A stretch of DNA of 64,000 bases from Phoronis australis (lineage: Eukaryota; Phoronida; Phoronidae), in the NCBI GenBank assembly GCA_002633005.1, contig NMRA01000818.1:53245-117244 (forward strand), given 5' to 3'. Made by a program: the position numbers and the translations under genes. This document shows, piece by piece, positions 9,023 to 21,749 of this stretch (positions within the stretch are counted from its first letter, which is position 1; each line of letters opens with the position of its first letter). The notes under the pieces were generated by a model. That model made no database searches. It was not told where the DNA came from and saw only the letters and a program-made list of their open reading frames with translations.

Positions 9023-12000
9023 GTTGCACCAATACGGAACTTCAGCTCTAGGCATCTCTAGGTTTTGAAAAAGAGTGTCATTGTCTTCAAACCATGCTCC
9101 TCTGGCTTCAATCACCACTGGATATATCGCTACAGAGTCAACTCCCAGTCTCTCTTGCAGTATGGGCTGGAGTACAGTGTACTTCTCAACCTTCTTTCTG
9201 TAGGCAGATCGAAGGGATTCATACGAATCATCTCACACAATGGTTGGATCTATAACAAGAGCGTGGCGTTGGTGGTTAACGACCACAATGTCTGGTACTA
9301 GCGTTGACTCCTGTCCATTGTCCTTCAGAACTGTGATGTGGGGTTCCACCTGGTAACGCATCCCCTTAGATTTGAGGAATTGCACCACCCTCCATGCAAT
9401 TCTGTTGTGCCGAGCTATTCTATTGGCTTTCACAGAGTGACACGCCCCAAGAATATGACCCAGTGTCTCAAGTGTCCTATGACAGCGTCAGCACCGGGAA
9501 TCCCGGTTCGGTCGGCCTCTGTTAATCGCCTCGCGTGTCAGATACGTGTTAGTTCTCATTCTCAACGCACCGATAACTTCACCTTCACTGAAAAACGAAT
9601 AGCCGCAAAGCCATTTGTTACTCTCCGGGCCGAAGAGGTCGGCCCCCATACCCTGACAGCCCAATGCTGTCCACTTCTTCTGTTCAGATGATTGCCTGTT
9701 CTTACCAAGCCTGTCATCGCCATCAGCATATTTACCTTCAAGATGCTTCACCTTCTCGGAAAGCTTAGTCCGAAGACAAACGGCCATTGATAACGGATCA
9801 GTTTCTTTCAGGAGCGCACGGTATCTTCCGAGGAGCAAGAGAGGGACCTGTTAGCGGAAGCACAGTAAGCCGAGCCCTCCTTTCTTTGAAACATAGAAGA
9901 AGGAATTGTTGATGCTATCGCTCAACTTTAGCCATGTTCTAACCCAGAACCGTACCTCTTTGTCTAGCTCATTGAGGACACCACCGCAGTATGACCCATG
10001 CGAAGTTGATGAAATAACTTAGGACAGACATAGTCTGTCTAGATGGTCACACGTTGAGTCGGCTTAAGTCCTCGAAATGAATGTAAGTTGTTACCATGAC
10101 GCCAAAGGCGCTCAGGGGCATTGCTCACCACAGTTCCTCTCCAAGTATCAAATCTGCTCCCGAGATATTTCGCAGATTCACCCGGCACCACCCAAGGTAT
10201 GTCGTCCCATTCAGAATGAACAGGGCGCACGAATTGACAATGAAGGAACGTGCATTTCTTTTCAAATTGAAGCCATCGGTCTTCCGCACATTTAACTTCA
10301 TGCCTGTGTCTGCGCAGAACCGCTCAACGATCTTTAAATTCTGCTGCATACCTTTTCGATCATGGGAGATGACACCAGTATCGTCTGCATATGCTAAGGC
10401 GGCGACAGTGTGGCTGTTTGCAGAATACCCTTGCCCTTCTTTTTCCAAAGTACAGATCAGGGGATCCATACAGAGGAGAAAGAGTACCGGTGAAAGCGGA
10501 TCACCTTGTTTAACACCACGCTCCATGGGGATGATGTCGGTTTTCCCCTTTTGTAAACTGAAATATGTCCCACTATTGTGGTACATATCAGCTACAATTT
10601 TTATAAAGTGCGGGTGCACTTTAAGGTGTTCGAGGGCACTGATGAGATGTGCACGCTCGACAGTGTCCAACGCTTTCGCCAAATCCAAGAAGCCATACAA
10701 ATTTCCCCACCGTCAGACTTGACCAGGCGCAGGAGCTGTTCAACCAAGGAAGTGTTTATGGCACAACCCGGTTTACGTATAAAGCCCTTTTGCCGGTCGC
10801 AAAGTGGCACCGCACCCAGAAGTCTTCAAGCAAGAATCTTCGTGTATAGTCTCAATACAATACTCGATATCGTCAGCGGCCTCCAGTTGCCAATGTCATC
10901 CAGGTTCTCGGTACCCTTAGGAAGAAGTATCGATCGCCCAGATTTCAAAGACTCCGGGATAACACCGCTAACGAACCAAGCATTAAGTATCGAAACCAGT
11001 AGTCCTTTCTTGGCAGCCAAGGCCCTCAGGTCGGACGCTTTGATTTTATCAGGTCCCGGCGCGGTAGACGTCCGGAATCCCATAATGGCCCGAGAGATCT
11101 CACGCTCGGTAATGGGAGACATCAATTGCCCATTATCCGCATACCCCATGGGGGGAGCGAAATTACTGAGGTCGACTTCTTTAACAGCGTCAGAGCTACC
11201 AAAACGCATTTTGTATGTGTCATACACTAACGTTGGGTCCAGCGGACAACGACAGTCCCCTTTACCATCAAGGATCTGTCCAGCTAAGGCCTTGCGGTTC
11301 GTATCAAAGAGAGTCTGAACTTTCCGGAAAGAAGCGGCCTTTCCTTTCACTCCAGCCCCCTTTCGCCAGTTTCCAAAGCTCGGTTGTGTTGGTTGCCTCG
11401 ACGTTACTGCTGATGCCAACACGGTGGCATGATCGGCTGCAGTAACTACGTCAGTGAAGCACTTGCAAAAGGTTTCGTATGCGGCAGCCGTAGGTTCCGA
11501 ATCATGAAGATCTTCGCCCAAAGCTACACACAAGTCCCGGATGTTGTCCCTCCAAGCGGCCTCGGAGTTGTCGGGGGGTAACTCAACGTGCAAGATGTCG
11601 GGTGTCCTTTCCTTGACTGTTGGCTCCTTGTCACTTATCACGCCTCTCCTTTTCAGATCGGAGATCTTACTAGAGAGCTGCGTAGATGTTTTTCCTGGCA
11701 AGAGGCCCTGCGCCACAAGAGCTTGACACCAATGTTTCTTGCCTTCTCGCATTGCACGCGAATAGAAGTCCGATAGAATATTGACCTCTTCAACTGACCA
11801 GACTGACTTCCTAGCAGCGCCCCCTTTCTGAAGACGAACCAGCGTACGCTCGGTTCGCTTCCTCTCCACATCAGCCCTTGCTCTAGCTATTCTCCCCTCG
11901 TTACGGAGAACAGGGTGCCTGTGCCGTTCGTGTTGGCTAAGGCCAGTCCTAGAAGGTCAAGAGAAGGGGCATGCGGAGCACTTGAATCGCCCTGGAATTG

Positions 12001-12778
12001 CTAGATTGTCAATCGGTCCTTTGCACTTCGCGTAATGGTGGGCAATGGAGAGACAAGGATAGTCAATTTGGCATTTGCCGCATTTGAGACGATACTCGGT
12101 GTTGCAATGGCGTATCCTCAAATGTTTGTGGAGTGGCATGGGTCTTAAGAAAAACTCTAAGCACTGAGGGCAATCGAATCTGTTGGCAGGATACATGGCT
12201 GTACTGCCGCCAGAAACCACCTGATTACCCACAGGGTCCTCGACAAGATCCACATCCTCCCCTTCGATAAGGGGCACCACGTTGAGGGGGCCCTCATCGG
12301 GTGTGTCTTGGACTCCTCCAGCCAAATGACAGGAATCGGTGACGCGCTCTGCTGATACTTCGGGTACACTTGATGTAGAGGGTACCACACTTGTGTCATG
12401 CGTAGCTCGCACTTGAGAGGCCCCAGATGGGCTGGACCTCTCATCGGTAGTTCGAAATAGAGAGTTTGAACCTCTGGCACCAACTGTACTCTCATCAACA
12501 GTTAGTGTTGCACCGCATGTAATATTACCACAGTCCCCATGGGAAGGACATGTGGTTGCTGACGACCGTGCATTTTGACGGCTTACGCCAGTTCCGAAAC
12601 CGGAGTGCTCAGCTGCACACTCCCACGGGTTCGCCGGTTCAGGTTGAGGTGCCTGAACATAGCCAGAGAGTTCTCGGCTATTCTCCCTCGCCCCACGTTG
12701 AGACGGCCCCCGATTTGTAACAAGGGTCGCCAGGCGCCTGGGTTCCCCATTGATCAATTCTTTATCGGATTCCTCCAT
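9023..12778 (-). pseudogene. R2-like retrotransposon, near full length, decayed (unit 1)
   Basis: The ATG at 12778 opens a 273-codon N-terminal frame (MEESDKELINGEPRRLATLV) with finger 1 (CPQCLEFFLRPMPLHKHLRI), finger 2 (CGKCQIDYPCLSIAHHYAKC) and the start of finger 3 (CSACPFS), ending at a TGA at 11957-11959. The frame then resumes through Myb and early RT (11956-10826). It is broken by a nonsense codon near 10825 (AGA to TGA), a 1-bp deletion near 10696 inside the FLDLAK motif, and further indels near 10230, 9838 and 9433. RT residues remain readable: APGPDKIKASD, VKQGDPLSP, LAYADDTGVIS and KYLGSRFD. The endonuclease PD..D and KKVEKY motifs survive in pieces. In a typical R2 these perform target nicking and target-primed reverse transcription; this copy cannot. 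Confidence 0.9.
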
Positions 12779-13390
12779 GATATACAGGTTATAGGTTTAG
12801 TTAACGTCTAAACCTTAGGAAAGACGGCCCCTTGCCTAGGACATTCCGTTATTGGAGATGCCGTCGACAAGCAGCGTTGTGCCTTGGCTCCTTAGCAAAG
12901 TATCACATTCACTATACTCCTGATTGCCAAATCATTATCTAGAACCATCTGTCTACAGTAAATAGATCTAAGGACATACAATACAAGTGTCACCTTTCCA
13001 ACTCTGGACACAAGGAGGCGACCAAATACCACCATTAAGAGAGTCATAGATACTATTGCTCTCCGGTGACTACTCCTTCACATCATTCTCATGGGCAAGT
13101 CTGCCAACAGTATCTTTGGCGTCAATGCTACAGAATATAGAGGCACCCTGAGTTTTCTCCATGGAAATGGGGGCTAAGACAGCTGTCTGTGCTTGGTTGT
13201 CTCTTCGTTAACAAATGTTGGTTTCAAACATTGGTCAAACAGCAAATGGACTTATGTGCCATTTGTTATTACTTTTTGGTGTTTCTCTGGTATATCGACA
13301 ATAGTACAGCCACACATTGACAGGTTCCCCTTTGTTCTGGTTCCTGGCATTATTCATTACAGTAAAGGTTTAGGTTAAGTTAACGTCAAA
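12779..13390 (-). repeat. R2 5-prime leader (unit 1)
   Basis: Same roughly 600-bp leader as at 5729-6341. The 20-bp repeat is present in slightly changed form at 12792-12811 and at 13371-13390. Non-coding. Confidence 0.55.
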
Positions 13391-14037
13391 GACTGGACTG
13401 TCCCAAACTTCATCACCTGTTTAAGTTAATGATGTCACCGAATGTAAAATAAATTGAATTATTTTTTCACCAAGACTAAATTATTTAATTTATTGTTTGA
13501 GATATATTTGTGACTTGACTGAGAAAATGTTACTCTCAAATTAATGATTTGCGTCTTTCCATTTTCTTGCATCACGATACTATTTTTTCACCAAGAGCAA
13601 AATATTGCTTAATTTGTTTTTTATGGCATTTGTGACTTAAGTGATTGAGAAAATGTCATGGCCAATTTTATAAACTGTCGCATGATCGTTTTAATACCGC
13701 TGTAATGTGCAGCCAATGGCTGTTCACCGCATTTTTGTACTGATGACTCATGTCCTCAATGTCACCACTGAAAGTAATGATGTACTTCTTGATATCAAAG
13801 AAAGAAGATCACATTTTGATCAATGTTCTCTGGTCTCAAATTTTGTGAATGTTGTCATAGATGACTTTTCTGATATAAAATTTCGTTATTTGCTGTCTAT
13901 GTGGTGTTGAACCCATCTCCATGGAAACTGGTTAGCACTGCTCTCTTTAAGACATCAAATTACTCAATTATCCGTTTCTCTAGAGGATGCTTGGATTGTA
14001 GATGTTGGTCCATCCTCATAGGAACAGTGGTACAACT
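13391..14037 (-). pseudogene. Decayed Crypton-like gene, copy C, cut by sequence gap
   Basis: This matches the intron, the exon relic homologous to 3003-3179 and the zinc-finger exon relic of copies B and D. It ends abruptly at the N at 14038 inside the finger exon relic. It is nearly the same sequence as 14802-15450. Confidence 0.6.
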
Positions 14038-14038
14038 N
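14038..14038. other. Ambiguous base marking an assembly join
   Basis: A single N separates sequence equivalent to 12626-14037 from a second near-copy of it starting at 14041 (offset about 1411 bp). It is likely a collapsed gap. Confidence 0.7.
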
Positions 14039-14190
14039 GGTTCGCCGGTTCAGGTTGAGGTGCCTGAACATAGCCAGGGAGTTCTCGGCTATTCTCCCTC
14101 GCCCCACGTTGAGAAGGCCCCCGATTTGTAACAAGGGTCGCCAGGCGCTTGGGTTCCCCATTGTTCAACTCTTTATCATATTCCTCCATG
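14039..14190 (-). pseudogene. R2 N-terminal fragment truncated at the gap
   Basis: Minus-strand ATG near 14190 (MEEYDKELNNGEPKRLATLV) and about 50 codons of the R2 N-terminal region, ending at the N. It is equivalent to 12630-12778 of unit 1. The rest of this copy is missing. Confidence 0.7.
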
Positions 14191-14801
14191 ATGTACAGGT
14201 TACAGGTTTAGTTAACGTCTAAACCTTAGGAAAGACAACCCCTTGCCTAGGACATTCCGTTATTGGAGATGCCGTCGACAAGCAGCGTTGTGCCGTGGCT
14301 CCTTAGCAAAGTATCACATCCACTATACCCCTGATTGCCAAATCATTATCTAGAACCATCTGTCTACAGTAAGTAGATCTAAGGACATACAATACAAGTG
14401 TCACCTTTCCAACTCTGGACACAAGGAGGCGACCAAATACCACCATTAAGAGAGTCATAGATACTATTGCTCTCCAGTGACTACTCCTTCACATCATTCT
14501 CGTGGGCAAGTCTTCCAACAGTATCTTTGGCATCAATGCTACAGAATAAAGAGGCACCCTGAGTTTTCTGCATGGAAATGGGGGCTAAGACAGCTGTCTG
14601 TTCTTGGTTGTCTCTTCATTAACAAATGTTGGTTTCAAACATTGGTCAAACAGCAAATGGACTTATGTGCCATTTGTTATTACTTTTTGGTGTCTCTCTG
14701 GTATATCGACAATAGTACAGCCACACATTGACAGGTTCCCCTTTGTTCTGGTTCCTGGCATTATTCATTACAGTAAAGGTTTAGGTTAAGTTAACGTCAA
14801 A
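14191..14801 (-). repeat. R2 5-prime leader (after gap)
   Basis: Near-identical to 12779-13390 and carries the same pair of roughly 20-bp repeats (near 14205 and 14782). Non-coding. Confidence 0.55.
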
Positions 14802-15539
14802 GACTGGACTGTCCCAAACTTCATCACCTGTTTAAGTTAATGATGTCACCGAATGTAAAATAAATTGAATTATTTTTTCACCAACACTAAATTATTTAAT
14901 TTATTGTTTGAGATATATTTGTGACTTGACTGAGAAAATGTTACTCTCAAATTAATGATTTGCGTCTTTCCATTTTCTTGCATCACGATACTATTTTTTC
15001 ACCAAGAGCAAAATATTGCTTAATTTGTTTTTGACGGCGTTTGTGACTTACGTGATTGAGAAAATGTCATGGCCAATTTTATAAACTGTCGCATGATCGT
15101 TTAAATACCGCTGTAATGTGCAGCCAATGGCTAATCACCGCATTTTTGTCCTGATGACTCATGTCCTCAAAGTCACCACTGAAAGTAATGATGTACTTCT
15201 TGATATTAAAGAAAGAAGATCACATTTTGATCAATGTTCTCTGATCTCAAATTTTGTGAATGTTGTCTTAGATGACTTTTCTGATGTAAAATTTCGTTAT
15301 TTGCTGTCTATGTGGTGTTGAACCCATCTCCATGGAAACTGGTTAGCACTGCTCTCTTTAAGACATCAAAGTACTCAATTATCCGTTTCTCTAGAGGATG
15401 CTTGGATTGTAGATGTTGGTCCATCCTCATAGGAACAGTGGTACAACTGGTAAAACCTAATCGTCATAGTCTTCTTCGATCAGGCTTAGTGTTAATTGTT
15501 AGCTCAATCATGCTCTTCTCCGTTCAGGCTTAGTCTTAA

Positions 15540-15960
15540 GATGGCCTCTTTGGAATGTTGCACAAGAATGGATATGGCATTGTCTTGTTCCATCAGGGTT
15601 AGGTCTTGGTTTTTAGCTCGGTCTTCACGGTCTTGTTCCATCAGGCTTAGTGATAATTTTCAGCTCATTCATTACTGTCTTCCCCAGCCACAATTAGTCT
15701 TGCAGTTTCATAGTGCTTAGTGTTAATTGTTAGCTCAATCATGCTGTTCTCTGTTCAGACTTAGTCTTAAGATGTCCTCTTTGGAATGTTGCACATTCCA
15801 AGAATGGATATGGCATTGTCTTCTTCGATCAGGCTTAGGTCTTGCTTTTTAGCTCTGTCTTCATGGTCTTGTTCCATCGGGCTTAGTGATAACTTTCAGC
15901 TCATTCATTATTGTCCTCTCCAGCCACAATTAGTCTTGCAATTTCATAGTGCTATTGCTC
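15540..15960. repeat. 231-bp tandem repeat, about two copies
   Basis: The block starting gatggcctctttggaatg at 15540 recurs at 15771, a 231-bp period. Homologous arrays occur at 22495-22910 (two copies), 29530-29930 and 36130-36550, and a single copy at 7080-7260. On minus, short open stretches read LSLMEQDREDRAKNQD, so it may derive from a charged coding repeat of the recombinase-like gene. Confidence 0.65.
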
Positions 15961-16117
15961 TTCGGTGCTCTTGTCATGATTTACTGTAAGAAAAGGTGTT
16001 TGCCTTCAGAAAAACAACAAAAGCTTGGTGAAGGAGTTCACATTTCTCCAAGTAACTGCGGGTGTATGCCAGCCACGCAGTATGATGTTGGCCTAAAAGA
16101 ATTGGGCAGAGGTTCCC

Positions 16118-16392
16118 ACATAGTCTGTCAAGATGGTCACACGTTGAGTCGACTTAAGTCCTCGAATTGAATGCAAGTTATTACTATGACGCCGAAGGCG
16201 CTCAGTGGGATTGCTCACCATAGTTCCTCTCCATGGATCGAATCTGCTCCTGGGATTTTTAGCAGATTCACCCGGCGCCACCCAAGGTATGTCCTCCCCA
16301 TTCAGAACGAACGGGGCGCACAAATTGCCATAGAAGGAACGTGGAGTTGATTTCAAATTGAAGCCAACGCTCTTCCGCACATTCAACTTCAT
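16118..16392 (-). pseudogene. Nested R2 RT fragment inside copy D
   Basis: Same fragment and same end points as 7414-7686. The thumb motif reads KNPGSRFD rather than KYLGSRFD, as in the units 2 and 3 R2 frames. Flanked by recombinase-like gene intron DNA. Confidence 0.8.
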
Positions 16393-17285
16393 TCAAAATT
16401 TAGTCGTAAGGACTACATAAATTGTGTTTGATAATTTCGATGATACATCTGTGTGCTTAGTTACACTGAGATGGCATAATGAGATTCAACAAGTTGAAAA
16501 TCATACATTTTGAACGACTGGTCTCCAAGCCAGAGGAGACAGGATACTTGGTCCAGCGGCAGGTGATTGCTCGTTGACTGGAGTTTCTTCACTCTGTGGC
16601 TAAAATGAAAACACAATTTCTGTTAGCCATTTCATTTAAGAGAACCTCACAACTCAATAAATGCACAAAATAGTGACCGTTGGACACTTGATTTTGCTCT
16701 TTTAATTGTAGGCAAATTAGTATAGCAACTAATGTTTCTTACTGAATTAGGAGAAAAGAAGTGAAGTAACATAGGAGTTCCTAATCTATCCACAGAACCT
16801 GGCTGATCTCTTCAGGCGGCTCAAAACTGGTGTCCACTCCCAGCATTATCATAGCTGTCAATATGTGGCTGAAATGATTAAATGGTTTGCTAGTTATTAA
16901 ATAGTGCGGTGGCAGGCTTGTCCAAATCATGTATTCCTAAACACCATCCTGTTGTTAATGAATGCCCCTTGATTTTGGATATAGTAATCTCAGAGCGAAA
17001 CTTTTCTGACAGCAATGTCAAAAATCTTTAAAAATGTGCAACTTACCACAGTTGTCAAGTCCTTGTCCAAATACTCTGTATCTTCCTCTCTGAATTCATA
17101 GACATCCACGTCTGCCTTCTAAAATACGTTCTCACTTTTCAGTTACTCTAGAGTGAAACATTGTTTATTGTAATACCAAATGGAAATCTTAATATCCAGG
17201 TTTGGCCGTCATGTTTCCTCGATTATGTTACCTAAATTTGAAACAGATTTGGCCCGTTCAACTTGATGATCACAAAGTTAAGAAA

Positions 17286-17373
17286 CCAATTGAACTGCAC
17301 TCATTTAAACAGCCAATTGGACTGCACTCATTTAATCAGCCAATTGGACTGCACTCATTTATTAAACCAATTG
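17286..17373. repeat. 27-bp tandem repeat, three units plus a part
   Basis: Units start with ccaattg at 17286, 17313, 17340 and 17367. Each carries ccaattggactgcactcatt. The identical array is at 24234-24321 in unit 3. Confidence 0.8.
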
Positions 17374-17385
17374 ACAAAGAATTTC

Positions 17386-20300
17386 TTACTCTCCCCCCTT
17401 TCCTGTGCTTTGTGGGATAAGGAGCCCCCCCATCGCTAGGTTGCACCAGTACGGAACTTCAGCTGTAGGCATCTCCAGGTTTTGAAGAAGATTGTCACTG
17501 TCTTCAAACCATGCTCCTCTGGCTCCAATCACCACTGGATAAATCGCTACAGAGTCAACTCCCAGTCTCTCTTGCAGTATGGGCTGGAGTACAGTGTACT
17601 TCTCAACCTTCTTTCTGTGGGCAGATCGAAGGGATTCATAAGAATCATCCCACACAATGGTTGGATCTATGACAAGAGCGTGGCGTTGGTGGTTAACGGC
17701 CACAATGTCTGGTACTAGCGTTGACTCCTGTCCGTTGTCGTTCAGAACTGTGATGTGGGGTTCCACCTGGTAACGCATCCCCTTAGACTTGAGGAATTGC
17801 ACCACCCTCCATACAATTCTGTTGTTCCGAGCTATTCTATTGGCTTTCACAGAGTGACACGCCCCAAGAATGTGACTCAGTGTCTCAACTGTCCTATGAC
17901 AGCGTCGGCACCGAGAATCCCGGTTCAGTCGGCCTCTGTTAATCGCCTCGCGTGTCTGATACCTGTTAGTTCTCATTCTCAACGCACCGATAACTTCACC
18001 TTCACTGAAGAACGAATAGCCGCAAAGCCATTTGTTACTTTCCGGGCCGAAGAGATCGGCCCCCTTACCCTGACAGCCCAATGCTGTCCACTTCTTCAGT
18101 TCAGATGATCGCCAGTTCTTACAGAGCCTGTCATCGCCGTAAGCATATTTACCTTCAAGATCCTTCACCTTCTCGGAGAGCTTAGTCCGAAGACAAATGG
18201 CCCCCAATAACGGATCAGTTTCTTTCAGGTGCGCACGGTATCTTCCGAGCAGCAAGAGAGGGACCTTGTAGCGGAAACACGGTAAGCCGAGCCCTCCTTT
18301 CTTCTTTGAAACATAGAAGAAGGAATTGTTGATGCTATCACTCAACTTTAGCCATGTTCTAACCCAGAACCGTACTTCTTTGTCTAGCTCATTGAGGACA
18401 CCAACCGCAGTATGACCCGTGCTAAGTTGATGAAATAACTTGGGGCAGACATAGTCTGTCAAAATGGTCACACGTTGAGTCGGCTTAAGTCCTCGAAATG
18501 AATGTAAGTTGTTACTATGACGCCGAAGGCACTCAGTGGGATTGCTCACCATAGTTCCTCTCCATGGATCGAATCTGCTCCCGGGATTTTTAGCAGATTC
18601 ACCCGGCACTACCCAAGGTATGTCCTCCCCATTCAGAACGAACGGGGCGCACGAATTGTCAGTGAAGGAACGTGGAGTTGATTTCAAATTGAAGCCAACG
18701 CTCTTCCGCACATTCAACTTCATGCCCGTGTCTGCGCAGAACCGCTCAACGATCTTTAAGTTCTGCTGCATACCTTTTCGATCACGGGAGATGACACCAG
18801 TATCGTCTGCATATGCTAAGGCGGCGACAGTGTGGCTGTTTGCAGAATACCCTTGCCCTTCTTTTTCCAAAGTACAGATCAGGGGATCCATACATAGGAG
18901 AAAGAGTACCGGTGAAAGCGGATCACCTTGTTTAACACCACGCTCCATGGGGATGATGTCAGTTTTCCTCTTTTGTAAACTGAAATATGTCCCACTATTG
19001 TGGTACATATCAGCTACAATTTTAATAAAGTGCGGGTGCACTTTAAGGCGTTCGAGGGCACTGATGAGATGTGCACGCTCGACGGTGTCAAACGCTTTCG
19101 CCAAATCCAAGAAGGCCATACAAATTTCCCCACCATCAGACTTGACCAGGCGCAGGAGCTGTTCAACCAAGGAAGTGTTTATGGCACAACCCGGTTTACG
19201 TATGAAGCCCTTTTGCCGGTCGCAAAGTGGCACCGCACCCAGAAGTCTTCTAGCAAGAATCTTCGTATATAGTCTCAATACTATACTCGATATCGTAAGC
19301 GGCCTCCAGTTGCCAATGTCCTCCAGGTTCTCGGTACCCTTAGGAAGGAGTATCGATCGCCCAGATTTCAAAGACTCCGGGATAACACCACTAACGAACC
19401 AAGCATTAAGTATCGAAACCAGTAATCCTTTCTTGGCAGCCAAGGCCCTCAGGTCGGACGCTTTGATGTTATCAGGTCCTGGGGCGGTAGACGTCCGGAA
19501 TCCCATAATGGCCCGAGAGATCTCACGCTCGGTAATGGGAGACATCAATTGCCCATTATCCGCATACCCCATGGGGGGAGCGAAATTACTGAGGTCGACT
19601 TCTTTAACAGCGTCAGAGCTACCAAAACGCATTTTGTATGTGTCATACACTAACGTTGGGTCCAGCGGACAACGACAGTCCCCTTTACCATCAAGGATCT
19701 GTCCAGCTAAGGCCTTGCGGTTCGTATCAAAGAGAGTCTGAACTTTCCGGAAAGAAGCGGCCTTCTTTCCTTTCACTCCAGCCCCCTTTCGCCGGTTCCC
19801 AAAGCTCGGTTGTGTTGGTTGCCTCGAGGTTACTGCTGATGCCAACACGGTGGCATGATCGGCTGCAGTAACTACGTCAGTGAAGCACTTGCAAAAGGTT
19901 TCGTATGCGGCAGCCGTAGGTTCCGAATCATGGAGATCTTCGCCCACAGCTACACACAAGTCCCGGATGTTGTCCCTCCAAGCGGCCTCGGAGTTGTCGG
20001 GGGGTAACTCAACGTGCAAGATGTCGGGTGTCCTTTCCTTGACTGTTGGCTCCTTGTCACTTATCACGCCTCTCCTTTTCAGATCGGAGATCTTACTAGA
20101 GAGCTGCGTAGATGTTTTTCCTGGCAAGAGGCCCTGCGCCACAAGAGCTTGACACCAATGTTTCTTGCCTTCTCGCATTGCACGCAAATAGAAGTCCGAT
20201 AGAATATTGACCTCTTCAACTGACCAGACTGACTTCCTAGCAGCGCCCCCTTTCTGAAGACGAACCAGCGTACGCTCGGTTCGCTTCCTCTCCACATCAG

Positions 20301-21138
20301 CCCTTGCTCTAGCTATTCTCCCCTTGTTACGGAGAACAGGGTGCCTGTGCCGTTCGTGTTGGCTAAGGCCAGTCCTAGAAGGTCAAGAGAAGGGGCATGC
20401 GGAGCACTTGAATCGCCCTGGAATTGCTAGATTGTCAATCGGTCCTTTGCACTTCGCGTAATGGTGGGCAATGGAGAGACAAGGATAGTCAATTTGGCAT
20501 TTGCCGCATTTGAGACGATACTCGGTGTTGCAATGGCGTATCCTCAAATGTTTGTGGAGTGGCATGGGTCTTAAGAAAAATTCTAAGCACTGAGGGCAAT
20601 CGAATCTGTTGGCAGGATACATGGCTGTACTGCCGCCAGAAACCACCCGATTACCCACAGGGTCCTCGACAAGATTCACATCCTCCCCTTCGTTAAGGGG
20701 CACCACGTTGAGGGGGCCCTCATCGGGTACACTTGATGTAGAGGGTACCACACTGGTATCACGCGTAGCTCGCACTTGAGAGGCCCCAGATGGGCTGGAC
20801 CTCTCATCGGTAATACGAAGTAGAGAGTTTGAACCTCTGGCACCAACTGTACTCTCATCAACAGTTAGTGTTGCACCGCATGTAGAGTTAGCACAGTCCG
20901 CATGGGAAGGACATGTGGTCGCTAACGGCTGTGCATTTTGATGGGTTACGCCAGTTCCGAAACCGGAGTTCTCAGCTGCACACTTTCACGGGTTCGCCGG
21001 TTCAGGTTGAAATGCCTGAACATAGCCAGGGAGTTCTCGACTATTCTCTCTCGCCCCACGTTGAGACGGCCCCCGATGTGTAACAAGGGTTGCCAGGCGC
21101 CTGGGTTCCCCATTGTTCGTGTTAATTTCCTTGTTCAT
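17386..21138 (-). CDS. R2-like retrotransposon ORF (unit 2), 1250 codons with two in-frame UGA
   Basis: From the ATG at 21138 (MNKEINTNNGEP) one frame runs to a stop at 17386, interrupted only by TGA at 20986-20988 (TGG in unit 1) and at 20383-20385 (TGT in units 0 and the copy at 52.9 kb). N-terminus: three fingers, C2H2 (CPQCLEFFLRPMPLHKHLRI), CCHC-like (CGKCQ...HHYAKC) and C2H2 (CSAC...HERHRH, with the second TGA between its Cys and His pairs). Next come a Myb-like SVWSVEEVNILSDFY, RT blocks APGPDNIKASD, FLDLAKAFDTVERAH, GVKQGDPLSP and YADDTGV, a CCHC knuckle, and an R2-type endonuclease PD..D..KKVEKY. Three N-terminal fingers fit the R2-A type. A 63-bp in-frame deletion near 20727 is absent from unit 3. 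An extra C in the C-run at about 17427 alters the C-terminus. The 969-codon stretch after the inner TGA starts at GTG, not a normal eukaryotic start. Confidence 0.9.
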
Positions 21139-21749
21139 GGCAGTCGGTTGTAGGTTAAGTTAACGTCTAAACCTTAGGAAAGACGGCCCCTTGTCTGAGA
21201 CATTCAGATATTGGAGATGCCGTCGACAAGCAGCATTGTGGATTGGCTCCTTAGCAAAGTATCACGTCCACTATATTCCTGTTGGGCAGATCAATTACTA
21301 TAACCGACTATCTAAAGTAGCCAGTTGCAACAGAATATACAATACAAGTGTCACCTTCCCAACTCTCGACACAAGGAGGCGACCAAATACCACCATTAAG
21401 AGAGTCATAGATACTATTGCTCTCCGGTGACTACTCCTTCACATCATTCTCGTGGGCAAGTCTGCCAACAGTATCTTTGGCATCAATGCTACAGAATAAA
21501 GAGGCACCCTGAGTTTTCTCCATGGAAATAGGGGCTAAGACAGCTGTCTGTGCTTGGTTGTCTCTTCGTTAGCAAATGTTGGTGTCAACCTATGGTCAGA
21601 CAGCAAATGGACTTATGCGCCATTTGTTATTACTTTTTGGTGTCTCTCTGGTATATCGACAATAGTACAGCCACACATTGATAGGTTCCCCATTGTTCTG
21701 TTTCTTGGCATTATTCATGACAGTAAAGGTTTAGGTTAAGTTAACGTCT
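21139..21749 (-). repeat. R2 5-prime leader (unit 2)
   Basis: About 600 bp, equivalent to 5729-6341, with taggttaagttaacgtctaa near 21152 and again near 21730. Non-coding. Confidence 0.6.

Larger units (their letters stand above)
14802..17412 (-). pseudogene. Decayed Crypton-like gene, copy D, with nested R2 fragment
   Basis: Same organisation as copy B: finger exon relic near 15310-15450, interrupted LSLMEQD-type repeats at 15540-15960, R2 RT fragment 16118-16392, then relics of the PHSEDPP exon (about 16500-16600), the PHIDSYD exon (about 16800-16865, its donor changed) and the NADVDVYEF exon (about 17047-17120). Indels and lost splice sites rule out function. The R2 coding frame of unit 2 begins to overlap it at 17386. 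Confidence 0.6.

Noticed and set aside
10096-11318. Long plus-strand frames of 208 and 246 codons (and 401 codons at 18536-19741 and 25483-26688)
   Set aside because: They lie exactly antisense to the conserved R2 reverse transcriptase and show no domain of their own; their openness follows from the codon pattern of the minus-strand gene.
17386-20295. A 969-codon protein starting at 20295
   Set aside because: The start there is GTG directly after an in-frame TGA-limited segment. Homologous copies show the frame continuing upstream, so the start is not real.
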